64,000 nt of DNA, from assembly GCF_029017505.1 (NCBI RefSeq), contig NZ_JAQGEI010000010.1, forward strand, positions 83,620 to 147,619. Direction: 5' to 3'. Source of the stretch: Sedimenticola hydrogenitrophicus. GTDB taxonomy: Bacteria; Pseudomonadota; Gammaproteobacteria; Chromatiales; Chromatiaceae. A program made the position numbers and the translations under genes. The notes beneath the pieces are model-generated. The model ran no database searches. It was not told the origin of the DNA and worked only from the letters and a program-made list of their open reading frames with translations. This document shows positions 1-10,207 of the stretch, in pieces (positions within the stretch are counted from its first letter, which is position 1; each line of letters starts with the position of its first letter).

Positions 1-18
1 GATCCACTCCCGGCACAC

Positions 19-1068
19 TCACCCCCCGGCCACACCGGCATCGGCAAAGGTCGCCATACGGTTGTGCAGATCACAGGCCGCGCGCAACAGCGGCACCGCG
101 GTCGCCGCCCCGCTGCCCTCGCCCAGGCGCATGCCCAGGTTCAGCAGCGGCCGCGCGTCCAGCGCCTGCAGCATCAACTGATGACCCGGCTCGGCCGATT
201 GATGGGAGAACAGCAGCCACTCCCGCACCTCGGGACGGTGGCGCACCGCCACCAGCGCGGCGGCCGTGGTGATATAGCCATCGACCAGCACCGGCAAACC
301 CGCCTGGGCACAGCAGAGGTAGGCGCCGGCCAGGGCGGCGATCTCGAACCCCCCCAGACAACGCAGTGCCTCCAGGGGTTGACGGATGAGGTCCCCGTAG
401 CGTTGCAGTGCCCCTCGCAGCAGCGCGGCCTTGTGGGAGACACCCTGCCGGTCGAGACCGGTACCCGGCCCGGCCAGCCGCTCGGGGTCGACCTCCAGCA
501 GCGCGCAACCCAGCGCCGCCGCGGCCGTGGTGTTGCCGATGCCCATGTCGCCGCCGATAAACAGTTCCGCCCCCTGAGCCAATGCCCTGCGGGCAGCGGC
601 ACGACCGGCATCCAGGGCGATAGCCAGTTGCGCGGCGGTCATGGCATCCTGATGCTGCAGATTGGCGGTGCCCGCCCCGGCGCGATGGCTGATGACACCG
701 GGCAGATCCGCCGGTTCGGCCACGGTGCCGACATCGACCACTTCCAGGGTGGCGCCGAGGGAGTCCGCCAACACGCTGATAGCAGCACCACCGGCGGAAA
801 AATTGGCCACCATCTGTACGGTGACCTCCTGTGGAAAGGCGGAAACCCCGGAAGCGGCAACCCCATGATCGCCGGCAAACACCGTTATCCACACCTTGTC
901 CACCCGGGGTGACTCCCGGCCCTGCAGGACCGCCAGGCGGATTGCCAGCGACTCCAGCATGCCCAGCGATCCGGCCGGCTTGGTCAGCTGCAGTTGCCGC
1001 GCTGTCGCGATACCGCTATAGGTCCGGTCCGGTACCGCTACCGGGTCATTCAGCCAGTCTGGTTTCAA
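19..1068 (-). CDS. cobT: Nicotinate-nucleotide--dimethylbenzimidazole phosphoribosyltransferase CobT
   Basis: This cytoplasmic enzyme transfers phosphoribose from nicotinate mononucleotide to 5,6-dimethylbenzimidazole, making the alpha-ribazole phosphate used for the lower ligand of cobalamin. The 349-residue length is normal for the family. The motif LTKPAGSLG lies near the N-terminus, and Glu317 in LGEGSG sits at the family's catalytic glutamate. The start is a TTG overlapping the cobU stop (TTGA), with GGGGA about 7 bases upstream, so the two genes are translationally coupled. The gene ends 18 bases inside the window edge, so any cobS or cobC partner would lie to the left, out of view. The divergent bluB supplies its substrate. 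Confidence 0.97.
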   Translation of the reverse strand: MKPDWLNDPVAVPDRTYSGIATARQLQLTKPAGSLGMLESLAIRLAVLQGRESPRVDKVWITVFAGDHGVAASGVSAFPQEVTVQMVANFSAGGAAISVLADSLGATLEVVDVGTVAEPADLPGVISHRAGAGTANLQHQDAMTAAQLAIALDAGRAAARRALAQGAELFIGGDMGIGNTTAAAALGCALLEVDPERLAGPGTGLDRQGVSHKAALLRGALQRYGDLIRQPLEALRCLGGFEIAALAGAYLCCAQAGLPVLVDGYITTAAALVAVRHRPEVREWLLFSHQSAEPGHQLMLQALDARPLLNLGMRLGEGSGAATAVPLLRAACDLHNRMATFADAGVAGG

Positions 1069-1592
1069 AGTGGTTCCCCTTTAAGTGTCAGTGGCAGGCC
1101 TGCCACGGTGAATATCACGCGGTCACAGAGCTGGGCCAGGCGCTGATGCAGCCAACCGGACTCGTCCTGAAAACGCCTGGTGATCTCGCCCAGCGGCACG
1201 ATGCCGAGTCCCACCTCGTTGCTGACCAGGATCAGCTCGCCCGGCAAATCCGGCACGACCGACAACAACGCCTCGGTCTGTTCCTGAAAGTGCCGACCGT
1301 CATCCAGCAGCAGGATATTGGAGAGCCAGAGGGTCAGGCAATCGACCAGCAGCAGTTGTCCGCCAGTGCAGTGCTGGCGGAGGGTGGCGGCGAGATTCAA
1401 CGGCTCCTCGATCAGCTGCCAGTGCTCGGGACGACGTTCCCGGTGCCGCCTGATGCGCCGCTCCATCTCCAGATCTTCATCTACCAGTGCCGCCGTGGCG
1501 ACATAGATAACCCGACCGGACGACTCCGTTGCCAGTCGTTCCGCCAAGGCGCTCTTGCCTGAGCGGGCGCCCCCGAGAATCAGCTGTTTCAC
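1065..1592 (-). CDS. cobU: Adenosylcobinamide kinase / adenosylcobinamide-phosphate guanylyltransferase CobU
   Basis: This bifunctional enzyme phosphorylates adenosylcobinamide and then adds GMP to give adenosylcobinamide-GDP in the nucleotide-loop assembly of cobalamin. The 175-residue protein opens with the P-loop GGARSGKS (residues 7-14). His50 in RRIRRH fits the histidine that carries GMP in this family. [11 protein letters not shown] is another family signature. It is the first gene of a cobU-cobT pair with a 4-base overlap. It is divergent from bluB. The riboswitch in the shared gap is on the plus strand and so serves bluB, not this gene. Confidence 0.96.
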   Translation of the reverse strand: MKQLILGGARSGKSALAERLATESSGRVIYVATAALVDEDLEMERRIRRHRERRPEHWQLIEEPLNLAATLRQHCTGGQLLLVDCLTLWLSNILLLDDGRHFQEQTEALLSVVPDLPGELILVSNEVGLGIVPLGEITRRFQDESGWLHQRLAQLCDRVIFTVAGLPLTLKGEPL

Positions 1593-1689
1593 GCCATGCT
1601 TACCCGTTGGATCAAAAAGCGCCCATTATGGAGGCCAAATAATCGAAGGTAAACTTGAAACGCAAATCATGTAGAATCCCGGTTCCATA

Positions 1690-1870
1690 CAACTTCAGGT
1701 GCCCGGCCGGTTTGCGGCCGGGAGAATCGGGAAAGCGGTGAAACTCCGCTACGTGCCCAACGCTGTAATGGGGATTTTACGGGTGGACCTGTCTGGTCAG
1801 CCACTGGTCGCTTTGGCCGGGAAGGTATTCGTAAAAGTTGATCCTGAGTCAGAAGACCGGCCTGAAGCCC
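1690..1870 (+). promoter_or_regulatory. Cobalamin (AdoCbl) riboswitch upstream of bluB
   Basis: The leader carries the ordered conserved blocks of the cobalamin class: AGGTGCCC at 1697-1704, GGGAGAATCGGGAA, GCGGTGAAACTCCGC, the B12-box-like ACGCTGTAATGGGGA, a GCCACTGG segment at about 1799, GGGAAGG, and the closing TGATCCTGAGTCAGAAGACC at about 1839-1858. It ends some 55 bases before the bluB ATG, where it could control translation or termination. B12 would be expected to turn bluB down. I identified it by eye; a covariance-model search would settle the exact ends. Confidence 0.93.
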
Positions 1871-1925
1871 AATTACGAAGGATACCTGGTCACCTATCCT
1901 CGGTTTTCCAGCCAAGGGGAATATC

Positions 1926-2660
1926 ATGGAAAATCAATCTATTGAGCACCAATTCGAGCACGTTTTCAGCAACGCCGAACGCCATGCGGTGTACAAGGCG
2001 ATCTACTCGCGCCGCGATGTCCGGGGGCAGTTCAAGCCTGACCCGATTCCGGACGAGATCCTGGCCCGCCTGTTACAGGCGGCGCATCATGCGCCATCCG
2101 TGGGTTTCATGCAGCCGTGGAATTTCCTGTTGATACGCTCCCGGGAGGTCAGGCAACAAGTTCATCAGCTGTTCCTCGAAGCCAACCGGGAAGCCGAGGC
2201 GATGTTCGAAACGGCCGAGAAACGACATATCTACAGTTCACTCAAGCTGGAGGGCATCCTGGAATCTCCCGTAAACCTGGTGATCACCTGTGACCGGGAA
2301 CGCGCCGGGCCGGTTGTCATCGGGCGTACCCATGATATGGCCATGGATGTCTACAGCAGTGTCTGTGCGGTACAGAATCTCTGGCTCGCCGCCCGGGGTG
2401 AAGGTGTCGGTGTCGGCTGGGTCAGTATATTTGACCGGTCAAAACTCAAAAAGCTATTGAATCTGCCGGCACAGGTCACCCCGGTCGCCTATCTCTGTCT
2501 GGGCTATGTCGAGCACTTCCTCAGCGAGCCGGAACTGAAGAGCGCCGGCTGGCGGGAGCGGTTGCCACTTCAGGAGCTGGTCTACTTCGACCACTGGGAG
2601 AACAGTCACCCGGAGGAAGAACAGGGATTATTGACAGAACTGGCCAGACCGGCCTATTGA
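1926..2660 (+). CDS. bluB: 5,6-dimethylbenzimidazole synthase BluB
   Basis: This flavin-destructase of the nitroreductase fold uses oxygen to convert reduced FMN into 5,6-dimethylbenzimidazole, the lower base of cobalamin. The 244-residue protein shows the BluB pattern: YSRRDVRGQF near residue 30, HHAPSVGFMQPWNF near residue 55, and a C-terminal region with VGVGWVSIF. The start follows AAGGGGAATATC, a good ribosome binding site. It is controlled by the riboswitch just upstream and provides the substrate of CobT. This points to aerobic cobalamin completion. A GC-rich hairpin without a clear T-run follows at about 2672-2701. Confidence 0.96.
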   Translation: MENQSIEHQFEHVFSNAERHAVYKAIYSRRDVRGQFKPDPIPDEILARLLQAAHHAPSVGFMQPWNFLLIRSREVRQQVHQLFLEANREAEAMFETAEKRHIYSSLKLEGILESPVNLVITCDRERAGPVVIGRTHDMAMDVYSSVCAVQNLWLAARGEGVGVGWVSIFDRSKLKKLLNLPAQVTPVAYLCLGYVEHFLSEPELKSAGWRERLPLQELVYFDHWENSHPEEEQGLLTELARPAY

Positions 2661-2976
2661 TCCGCAACCACCCGGGGGAGGCGTTCGCCTCTCCCGGGTG
2701 CTCTCTGCACTCCGCCACGGGCCGGCCGGGTCCGTTGATTTCGCGCAAATTTTCACCTTCCCAAGGGACTGTCAATAGAAACGGATTCGGATATACTCTT
2801 GATTGCTTTTATTAATCAGCCTATTTGAGTAATTTATCTTGCGTCGTCAGAAGCAGTACGGTTCCGTTGTTCCATTCGTCTTGTATCAGGACTGTCTGTT
2901 CAGGGGTTAATGCCGCTCATTGTCATTAACCCCGGATAGTTGTTTTTTATGTTGAATAAAAAAAACGAGGGGAGAA
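2661..2976 (+). promoter_or_regulatory. hppA leader with a 10-bp stem-loop
   Basis: The 316-base gap between bluB and hppA holds two things of note. A palindrome around CACCCGGGGGAGG...CCTCTCCCGGGTG lies just after bluB at about 2670-2701 and may end its transcript. Closer to hppA, GGGGTTAATG (2903-2912) pairs perfectly with CATTAACCCC (2924-2933) around an 11-base loop, and a T-run follows at 2943-2948. It sits directly in front of the hppA ribosome binding site, so it could be an attenuator or a remnant terminator. No protein-coding signal is seen. Confidence 0.5.
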
Positions 2977-4983
<2,007 letters not shown>

Positions 4984-5105
4984 CCCGGGAAAACGGTGAT
5001 CCGCGGGTTAGCCCGGATCATGGGGGCGGCGACTGATCTGCTTCGGTCGCCGCGCCTCCCCGGCCCGCCTCCGAGCGCCTCCTGGAAACCTCTTAAATAG
5101 TAATA

Positions 5106-5269
5106 TCTCAAGCTTCGGAGTTCAGTTCCAGACGCTGGGCGGGCCACCCCCTTGCCGGGACCGTCGGAGGCATGGATGCCGACGCCGAGCGTACAGGGAT
5201 GTATTCACAGCGTGTCCCGGAAAGGGGGCGGCCCGCCCTACCGACGCCCTTTGAACTCCGAAACTTGAG
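5106..5269. repeat. 164-bp imperfect inverted-repeat element
   Basis: The 445-base gap after hppA is mostly one palindromic element. CTCAAGCTTCGGAGTTC (5106-5122) is mirrored by GAACTCCGAAACTTGAG (5253-5269). Inside, GGGCGGGCCACCCCCTTGC (from 5137) mirrors GGAAAGGGGGCGGCCCGCCC (to 5238), and the centre has a small hairpin around GTCGGAGGCATGGATGCCGAC. It has no reading frame, so it is a non-coding repeat of MITE or REP style that may also act as a terminator for hppA. No second full copy was found in the window. Confidence 0.7.
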
Positions 5270-5428
5270 GTAAGTTTATTTACACAACCTGGCTGCCGGT
5301 GCTGCTATATTTCGCATGGTATCCGGACAGGCGGGGCTTTCTCCGACGATGCCGGAACGGGATCTATTTGACCAGAACGTGGTCAAAGTTATCGACTATG
5401 CCTAGCGCGCGCATGCAGGGAGTGGATC

Positions 5429-5881
5429 ATGGACATTTTCATTCGCAGGCTACCCAATGCCACCACCCGGCTCGATCTGATGCAGTTTATTACCTCGGCC
5501 CTGAAGCCCAAGTGGTATCTGCTGCAGTTCTCGCCCCTCGGTACCCTTGAACATTGTGATATCTGCCGCATCGAGGACCCCAAACTTGGGCAGGTCGAAT
5601 ACCATGGCATCGCCCATGTTGCCCCCCCGTCCGCCGCCCTCAGCCTGATTCACCGGCTCGACGGCGAAACATTCAAGAGCAAGCCGGTCGAGGTCCGGAA
5701 ATTCTTCCGCCGCTCCCTCAAACGGGACAAAAGGGAGCACTCATCCGCGGCACCCAAGGCGCTCCATGAACAGCGCAGGCAGGATCGCCGGCGGCCTGGA
5801 ATACACCTGGATTATCTGCATGCCGGAATCACCGGTGATACACGGTCTCCCGGCGGCGGTTTTGCGGCGCTGCCGCACTAG
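5429..5881 (+). CDS. RRM-like putative RNA-binding protein
   Basis: The first 85 or so residues of this 150-residue protein resemble an RNA recognition motif: the RNP2-like strand IFIRRLP at residues 3-9, a helix with LMQFITSALKP, and a weak RNP1-like strand YHGIAHVAP. The tail is rich in Arg and Lys (RRSLKRDKRE, RRQDRRRPG), which suits nucleic-acid binding. GGAG lies 7 bases before the ATG. The protein is probably cytoplasmic; its target is unknown. The last 30 residues look unstructured and may include read-through of a former non-coding end. It has no obvious operon partners. Confidence 0.7.
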   Translation: MDIFIRRLPNATTRLDLMQFITSALKPKWYLLQFSPLGTLEHCDICRIEDPKLGQVEYHGIAHVAPPSAALSLIHRLDGETFKSKPVEVRKFFRRSLKRDKREHSSAAPKALHEQRRQDRRRPGIHLDYLHAGITGDTRSPGGGFAALPH

Positions 5882-6215
5882 TGTAGGCCGCCAGAAATAG
5901 CGGAAATATATGCTTAGTCCTAGTTGTAGCGCCGCCAGGCGATAAAGGGCCAATATTTCAGTATTTATAAGTTCCAGTCTGTTTGGGTAGACCCGGAGTC
6001 TGTCGGGATTGACTGAAACGCTCCTTGCCCGCCGCCAGTGTGCTTGCCTGCCTGGCCACCTGTGCCTGACCACGCCATGCGACCCGCTCTACGGCGGGGC
6101 CGAAGTGAGGCGGGTAATCCGGCACTCCTGTCAAGAAATCCCCCGCCAGGCCGATACAGCCACATATATTTCGCTGGTCTCATCGATCTTTTCCCGGCTG
6201 TATAGGTAACCGCGT
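5882..6215. other. Intergenic gap, no clear feature
   Basis: About 330 bases separate the RRM-like gene from the phosphatase gene. A short GGAGTCTGTCGGG block near 5994-6006 matches the terminus of the palindromic element at 45872-46033, so a decayed element end may lie here. The rest has no convincing reading frame, hairpin or RNA gene. The promoter of the phosphatase gene should lie in the last 100 bases, but I could not pick out its boxes. Confidence 0.4.
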
Positions 6216-8006
6216 ATGCCGACAATACCTGAGCCAAGTTTTCCACTGCATCAGCAAGGCAGACGGGACGGGCAGACTGCATTGCTCATTGATGAAGCAC
6301 ACAGCCGTAAAACGCTTCGGCCGCTCCTGGAGGCGGCCGGCTATCGGGTACTGGAGACTGCGGACCCAAAGGTGGCGCTGGATTATTTCACGACCGAAAG
6401 ACCGAATATCGTTTTCATCGATCAGGAGATCGCCGGGCAGGATTGCCATCAGGCGGTGAGACGGATGCTTTCGGTCAGGGACCGCAAGTTCATCCCGTTT
6501 ATCTGTTTATCGGCACAGACGGACGAAAAGGCCTACGCGAGCTGCATCGAGTTGGGTGGACACGACTTCCTCACCAAGCCGGTATCGCCGATTCTGCTGA
6601 AAGCCAAGCTGCACTCCTTCGAGCGGGTGCGGCAGATCCATTCGGATGCCATGCGCCTGCACGGCCAGATGCGAATGGACCAGGAAATGGCGGAGACGGT
6701 ATTTAACGGTGCGGTGATCGCGGACAATATCAAACGGGACTGCCTGAATACCATTATCAAGCCGGCCGAGCAATTCAACGGCGATGTGCTGTTAAGCGCC
6801 TATGCCCCGTCCAGCGACGTCCACATCCTGTTGGGCGATTTCACCGGACATGGTCTTGCGGCGGCATTCGGTGCGCTGCCGGCGGCGGAAGTGTTTCGCG
6901 CCATGACCGCAAAGGGTTTTTCACCACAACAGATCGTCTCGGGGATCAACCAGAAACTCTACAGCCTGCTGCCGACCGGCATGTTTTTTGCCATCCAGTT
7001 CATCGCCATCAACCACGATCTCGATTATGTCAAGGTGATAAATTGCGGCATGCCGGACATTCTGCTTCTGGATGGCGCGTCCGGATCGATCCGCCAGCGC
7101 TTCAGCTCTCAATCCTTCCCGCTTGGGATAGCGCCTGATATTGAATATCAGGCGCGGTTTGTCCGCGCGAAGATCACCCCGGGCGACCGGATATTACTGG
7201 TGAGCGACGGTGTTACCGAGGCGCGAAACAGGGACAATGCCTATTTCGGCAAGGCGCGCCTCGAACGGGCCCTGCTCGAAAAGCGACCCGATGACTCGGC
7301 CCTCGACAGCGTCCTCAGCGCGCTTACGGCGTTCTGTGAGGATGCCCCCCAGGACGACGATATCAGCCTTGCGGATATCCCCTGCGTGCCTGAACTGCTG
7401 CCCAGGTGGGCGGAGAAAGGAAACAACTTCTGGCCGATCGCCCCCGCTTCCAGCGCGCCGCTCAAACGCGAAACCGTGCCGGCAACGGCGGGTGCCGAGG
7501 GCGATCCGCTGGAGTTTTCCATCACCCTGCCCGGCAATCGTTTGAACAAGACCGACCCCATCCCTCTGCTTATCAACCATATCCAGGAAATGGAGGGACT
7601 GCATCGGCATCGTCGGCTGCTGTTTACCCTGCTCAGCGAGCTCTATGTCAACGCGCTTGACCACGGGCTGCTTAATCTGAACTCGGAGATAAAGAGTTCA
7701 ACGGATGGGTTTGCCGAGTATTTTGCCGAACGCGAGAAGCGTCTGCAGCATTTGGATCAGGGGTTCATCAACATCGCTATTCAGAGTCATAAAACAGCGC
7801 AGGGCGGGAAGATAAAAATCCGCGTTGAAGATAGCGGTCCCGGTTTTGATCTTTCGATTATCGACGACTATCTGACGCCGGAATTGAACAGCCCGAGTGG
7901 CCGGGGCATTCAATTACTCCACTCCCTCTGTGATTCGGTAAATTATGAAGAACCGGGAAACAAAGTGGCAGTAGTCTTCTCCTGGGTCACTGAAGCGGCC
8001 ATTTGA
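6216..8006 (+). CDS. Response regulator with SpoIIE-type PP2C phosphatase and HATPase domains
   Basis: This 596-residue cytoplasmic protein has three parts. Residues 20-140 form a receiver domain with phospho-acceptor Asp69 (NIVFIDQE) and the LTKPV lysine. Residues about 165-390 form a SpoIIE/RsbU PP2C phosphatase (LLGDFTGHGLAAAFGALPA and LLVSDGVTEARN). Residues about 430-590 form a histidine-kinase-like ATPase with the N-box ELYVNALDHGLL and GPGFDLS. Such proteins (for example HsbR of Pseudomonas) run partner switching by both phosphorylating and dephosphorylating an anti-sigma-antagonist. No STAS-domain partner is encoded nearby, so its target must be elsewhere. The cognate histidine kinase is also not adjacent. 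Confidence 0.9.
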   Translation: MPTIPEPSFPLHQQGRRDGQTALLIDEAHSRKTLRPLLEAAGYRVLETADPKVALDYFTTERPNIVFIDQEIAGQDCHQAVRRMLSVRDRKFIPFICLSAQTDEKAYASCIELGGHDFLTKPVSPILLKAKLHSFERVRQIHSDAMRLHGQMRMDQEMAETVFNGAVIADNIKRDCLNTIIKPAEQFNGDVLLSAYAPSSDVHILLGDFTGHGLAAAFGALPAAEVFRAMTAKGFSPQQIVSGINQKLYSLLPTGMFFAIQFIAINHDLDYVKVINCGMPDILLLDGASGSIRQRFSSQSFPLGIAPDIEYQARFVRAKITPGDRILLVSDGVTEARNRDNAYFGKARLERALLEKRPDDSALDSVLSALTAFCEDAPQDDDISLADIPCVPELLPRWAEKGNNFWPIAPASSAPLKRETVPATAGAEGDPLEFSITLPGNRLNKTDPIPLLINHIQEMEGLHRHRRLLFTLLSELYVNALDHGLLNLNSEIKSSTDGFAEYFAEREKRLQHLDQGFINIAIQSHKTAQGGKIKIRVEDSGPGFDLSIIDDYLTPELNSPSGRGIQLLHSLCDSVNYEEPGNKVAVVFSWVTEAAI

Positions 8007-8049
8007 TCCGATTTCACGACTGCCTGTTTCCTATTTGTTCTCTCTCGGC

Positions 8050-8071
8050 TATAATAGAACCACTAGAGAAC
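8050..8071 (+). promoter_or_regulatory. lexA promoter -10 box and LexA operator of GTTC-N7-GTTC type
   Basis: TATAAT at 8050-8055 is a perfect -10 box. Directly after it, GAAC-CACTAGA-GAAC at 8057-8071 reads on the other strand as GTTC-TCTAGTG-GTTC, exactly the GTTC-N7-GTTC SOS box known from Alphaproteobacteria. A further GTTC half-site lies at 8037-8040. The operator would cover the transcription start and give lexA autorepression. The same 25-base frame recurs at 13533-13567. No gammaproteobacterial CTGT-N8-ACAG box is visible here. Confidence 0.8.
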
Positions 8072-8081
8072 AGGGGGCGAC

Positions 8082-8690
8082 ATGATTGAACATCTGACAC
8101 GCAGACAGCAGGAGATATATGACTACCTGCTAGCCAATCTGGACAAGTTCCCCCACCCCCCGACACTTGATGAACTCTGCAGCGCCCTGGGACTCAGCTC
8201 CAAGGGCTCGTTGCACAAGCAGATTCAGGCCCTGATCGACGCGGGCCTGATAGAGCCGATGAATAACCGTCGGCGCGGCATACGACTCGCCGGTGAGGGG
8301 CAGGATGAAACGGAGGGGCTCCCCTTCCTGGGGTATATCGCCGCAGGCCGGCCGATCGAGGCGGTTGAACAACATGAGCGGGTGCAGGTGCCGGACTTCT
8401 TACATTCCGGCCGGCCCTGTTATGTCCTGCAGGTGAAAGGCGATTCAATGATCGAAGAGGGAATTCTCGATGGTGACCAGATCATCATCGAACAGCGTGA
8501 TCATGCACGCAACGGAGAAATTGTCGTTGCCTTGGTGGACGGCAGTGACGCCACGCTCAAACGCATCGAGCAGAAGCCGGGTTGCGTGATTCTGCACCCC
8601 GCCAATTCCACCATGTCACCCATGACCTACGCACCGGATCAGGTGCGGATACAAGGGATCCTGGTCGGCCAGATGAGACGCTATCACTGA
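8082..8690 (+). CDS. lexA: LexA SOS repressor
   Basis: This 202-residue repressor of the DNA-damage response cleaves itself when RecA is activated. The N-terminal winged helix covers residues 1-70. The self-cleavage site is Ala88-Gly89 (YIAAGRP). The catalytic pair is Ser122 (GDSM) and Lys160 (ATLKRI). The recognition helix, LSSKGSLHKQIQAL at residues 38-51, resembles the alphaproteobacterial LexA helix (SKSGIHRLITAL) more than that of E. coli. This fits the GTTC-N7-GTTC operator in its promoter. The ATG follows GGGGGCGAC. Gammaproteobacteria can carry two LexA types; this one may be the only one or a second copy. Confidence 0.95.
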   Translation: MIEHLTRRQQEIYDYLLANLDKFPHPPTLDELCSALGLSSKGSLHKQIQALIDAGLIEPMNNRRRGIRLAGEGQDETEGLPFLGYIAAGRPIEAVEQHERVQVPDFLHSGRPCYVLQVKGDSMIEEGILDGDQIIIEQRDHARNGEIVVALVDGSDATLKRIEQKPGCVILHPANSTMSPMTYAPDQVRIQGILVGQMRRYH

Positions 8691-8698
8691 TAGCGGAG

Positions 8699-9040
8699 CT
8701 ATGTCGGTTCATAATTGAAAGTAATCTCCTCATTCACTGCAATCCTGACTCTGGCATAGAGATCAAAACCGTCGAATTCGGCGTTGCCCGGTATCTTGTG
8801 ATTGAGATACCGCAGGAGATTTTTACCGCTGCGCCCGATTGCATTCGCTTCATCATCCGTATCGTAGACCCAGAGTACGTAAGTGCCATTCCGGCTCGCG
8901 GTCGGGCCGTGATAGGTCCCAATATAGTCGCCCTTTTTCAGTTCCTGCCTGGCAAAAACACCGGTGCCATGAATCTTTGAGGGAGCCGCATAAACCAACT
9001 CCCTGAGTTCACGGTTTCTTACCCGAAGCTGTAATGACAT
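8699..9040 (-). CDS. Small SET-domain protein (putative protein-lysine methyltransferase)
   Basis: The 113-residue protein is essentially one SET domain. It shows GTGVFA (residues 25-30), the GDYIGTYHG strand, the NLLRYLNH...N cofactor-binding segment near residue 74, and EEITFNYE at the C-terminus in place of the usual ELxYDY. SET enzymes use S-adenosylmethionine to methylate lysine, and small bacterial versions act on unknown proteins. The start follows a strong site (GAAGGAGACGAC). It is convergent with lexA, only 8 bases from its end. No pre- or post-SET cysteine cluster is present. Activity and substrate are not known. Confidence 0.85.
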   Translation of the reverse strand: MSLQLRVRNRELRELVYAAPSKIHGTGVFARQELKKGDYIGTYHGPTASRNGTYVLWVYDTDDEANAIGRSGKNLLRYLNHKIPGNAEFDGFDLYARVRIAVNEEITFNYEPT

Positions 9041-9183
9041 GTCGTCTCCTTCTGCCGATTCTTCATTGTCGGCTCATGCATATCCTTTCCGTATGGGTAA
9101 CTAATCACCCGGAACATATGGCCCTATTTATCGGGGCATGCCCGGAAACCGGCAATCCACAGTTCAGTCGTCCCGCAATCCGC

Positions 9184-10026
9184 TCACAGGGCACTGCTTT
9201 GCATGGCCAGATGCCGCGTCTCCCCGGCCACGGTTCCCCAGCCGATCCGATGCCGCTTCAGTGGCGCCTGCCCGATCCTGCCGAAAAGCTCACTCAGGGA
9301 CCGGATCTCCCATTGCCCCCCCTTCCACATCACCAGCAACCGCTCGAACACCTTGAGCAATTCACCCCCTTCCCGCTCGGCGGACAGGCTGAATACTTCG
9401 CCATTGGGCATGATGCGCTGGCAGGCGGCATACAGATACTGATGCAGATTATCCTGGTTGATCTCTTCCTGGCTCAGCAGTTCATCCAGCGTGGGCAATG
9501 TCGTCGGTATCTGTGGACAACGGGAGAGGGCTCCCTGCAGTTCCGGCAGGAAGATGTGATGGCCCCGTACATCGGATGCGAACTCAAACCCATATCCCTC
9601 CTCTTCCGTTAGCAGATGGGGATTGACCTGCCACCCCCTGGCAGCGTAATAGCGCGGCTCTCGGCCAAACAGACCGGTGAAGTTTTCCACCGCCCGGGCC
9701 ATCTCATTATGGGTCCAGGCCGCCGTTCTGAAGGCCACATCGCGTTGCCAATCCAGGGCAGTGAAGGAAGAGAGGCCGATATCATGGCCGGCATTTGCCA
9801 CCGCCAGGAGATTGTCCCTGCAGCGCCTGCCGATATAGGAAACTGGCAGTCGTTGTCTGATGAGTGTTGGGATGAGATGTGCGAATGGGTAGCGCGTATA
9901 GTCGGGACCCAGGCTGAAAAAGAACGAGGCCTTTACCTGATGCTCATCCAGCAGGCGCAACAGGACCGGCACCCCTTCAAGCGCACCTTTCTCTGATCCT
10001 ACCTCGATTCTAAGTGCCAGTCGCAA
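9184..10026 (-). CDS. ArnD-like polysaccharide deacetylase-family protein with lost metal ligands
   Basis: The 280 residues follow the pattern of ArnD, the deformylase of lipid A aminoarabinose synthesis: LALRIEV at the N-terminus, EGVPVLLRLLDEHQVKASFFFSLGP, AARGW near residue 130, PTTLPTLDELL near residue 178 and a C-terminal LSELFGRIG. The catalytic parts are broken. The Asp pair expected in the first strand (RIDVDT in ArnD) reads RIEVGS, and the histidine motif (HAWDHHAW) reads SSFTALDW at residues 86-93. The protein is therefore probably not a working metal-dependent deacetylase. It could have a binding or altered role. No other arn genes are nearby. Confidence 0.8.
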   Translation of the reverse strand: MRLALRIEVGSEKGALEGVPVLLRLLDEHQVKASFFFSLGPDYTRYPFAHLIPTLIRQRLPVSYIGRRCRDNLLAVANAGHDIGLSSFTALDWQRDVAFRTAAWTHNEMARAVENFTGLFGREPRYYAARGWQVNPHLLTEEEGYGFEFASDVRGHHIFLPELQGALSRCPQIPTTLPTLDELLSQEEINQDNLHQYLYAACQRIMPNGEVFSLSAEREGGELLKVFERLLVMWKGGQWEIRSLSELFGRIGQAPLKRHRIGWGTVAGETRHLAMQSSAL

Positions 10027-10207
10027 TTTCTAAATACACCCCTGATTACACGTTTTGGACCAGTTCAACAGCGCTTCACGCACCGTTCGCTGGGAAGTAT
10101 ACACACAGCGGATTGAAAATTGGACCTGGCTCCACCCGTTACCCCACAAATACCGATGAACACGCGTGTAGGATGCAGTCCGGCCCACCTATGGGTAAAG
10201 GGCAGAC

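Noticed and set aside
2668..2701. Hairpin after bluB as an intrinsic terminator
   Set aside because: Stem is good but no T-run follows, so it is only noted as a possible end.
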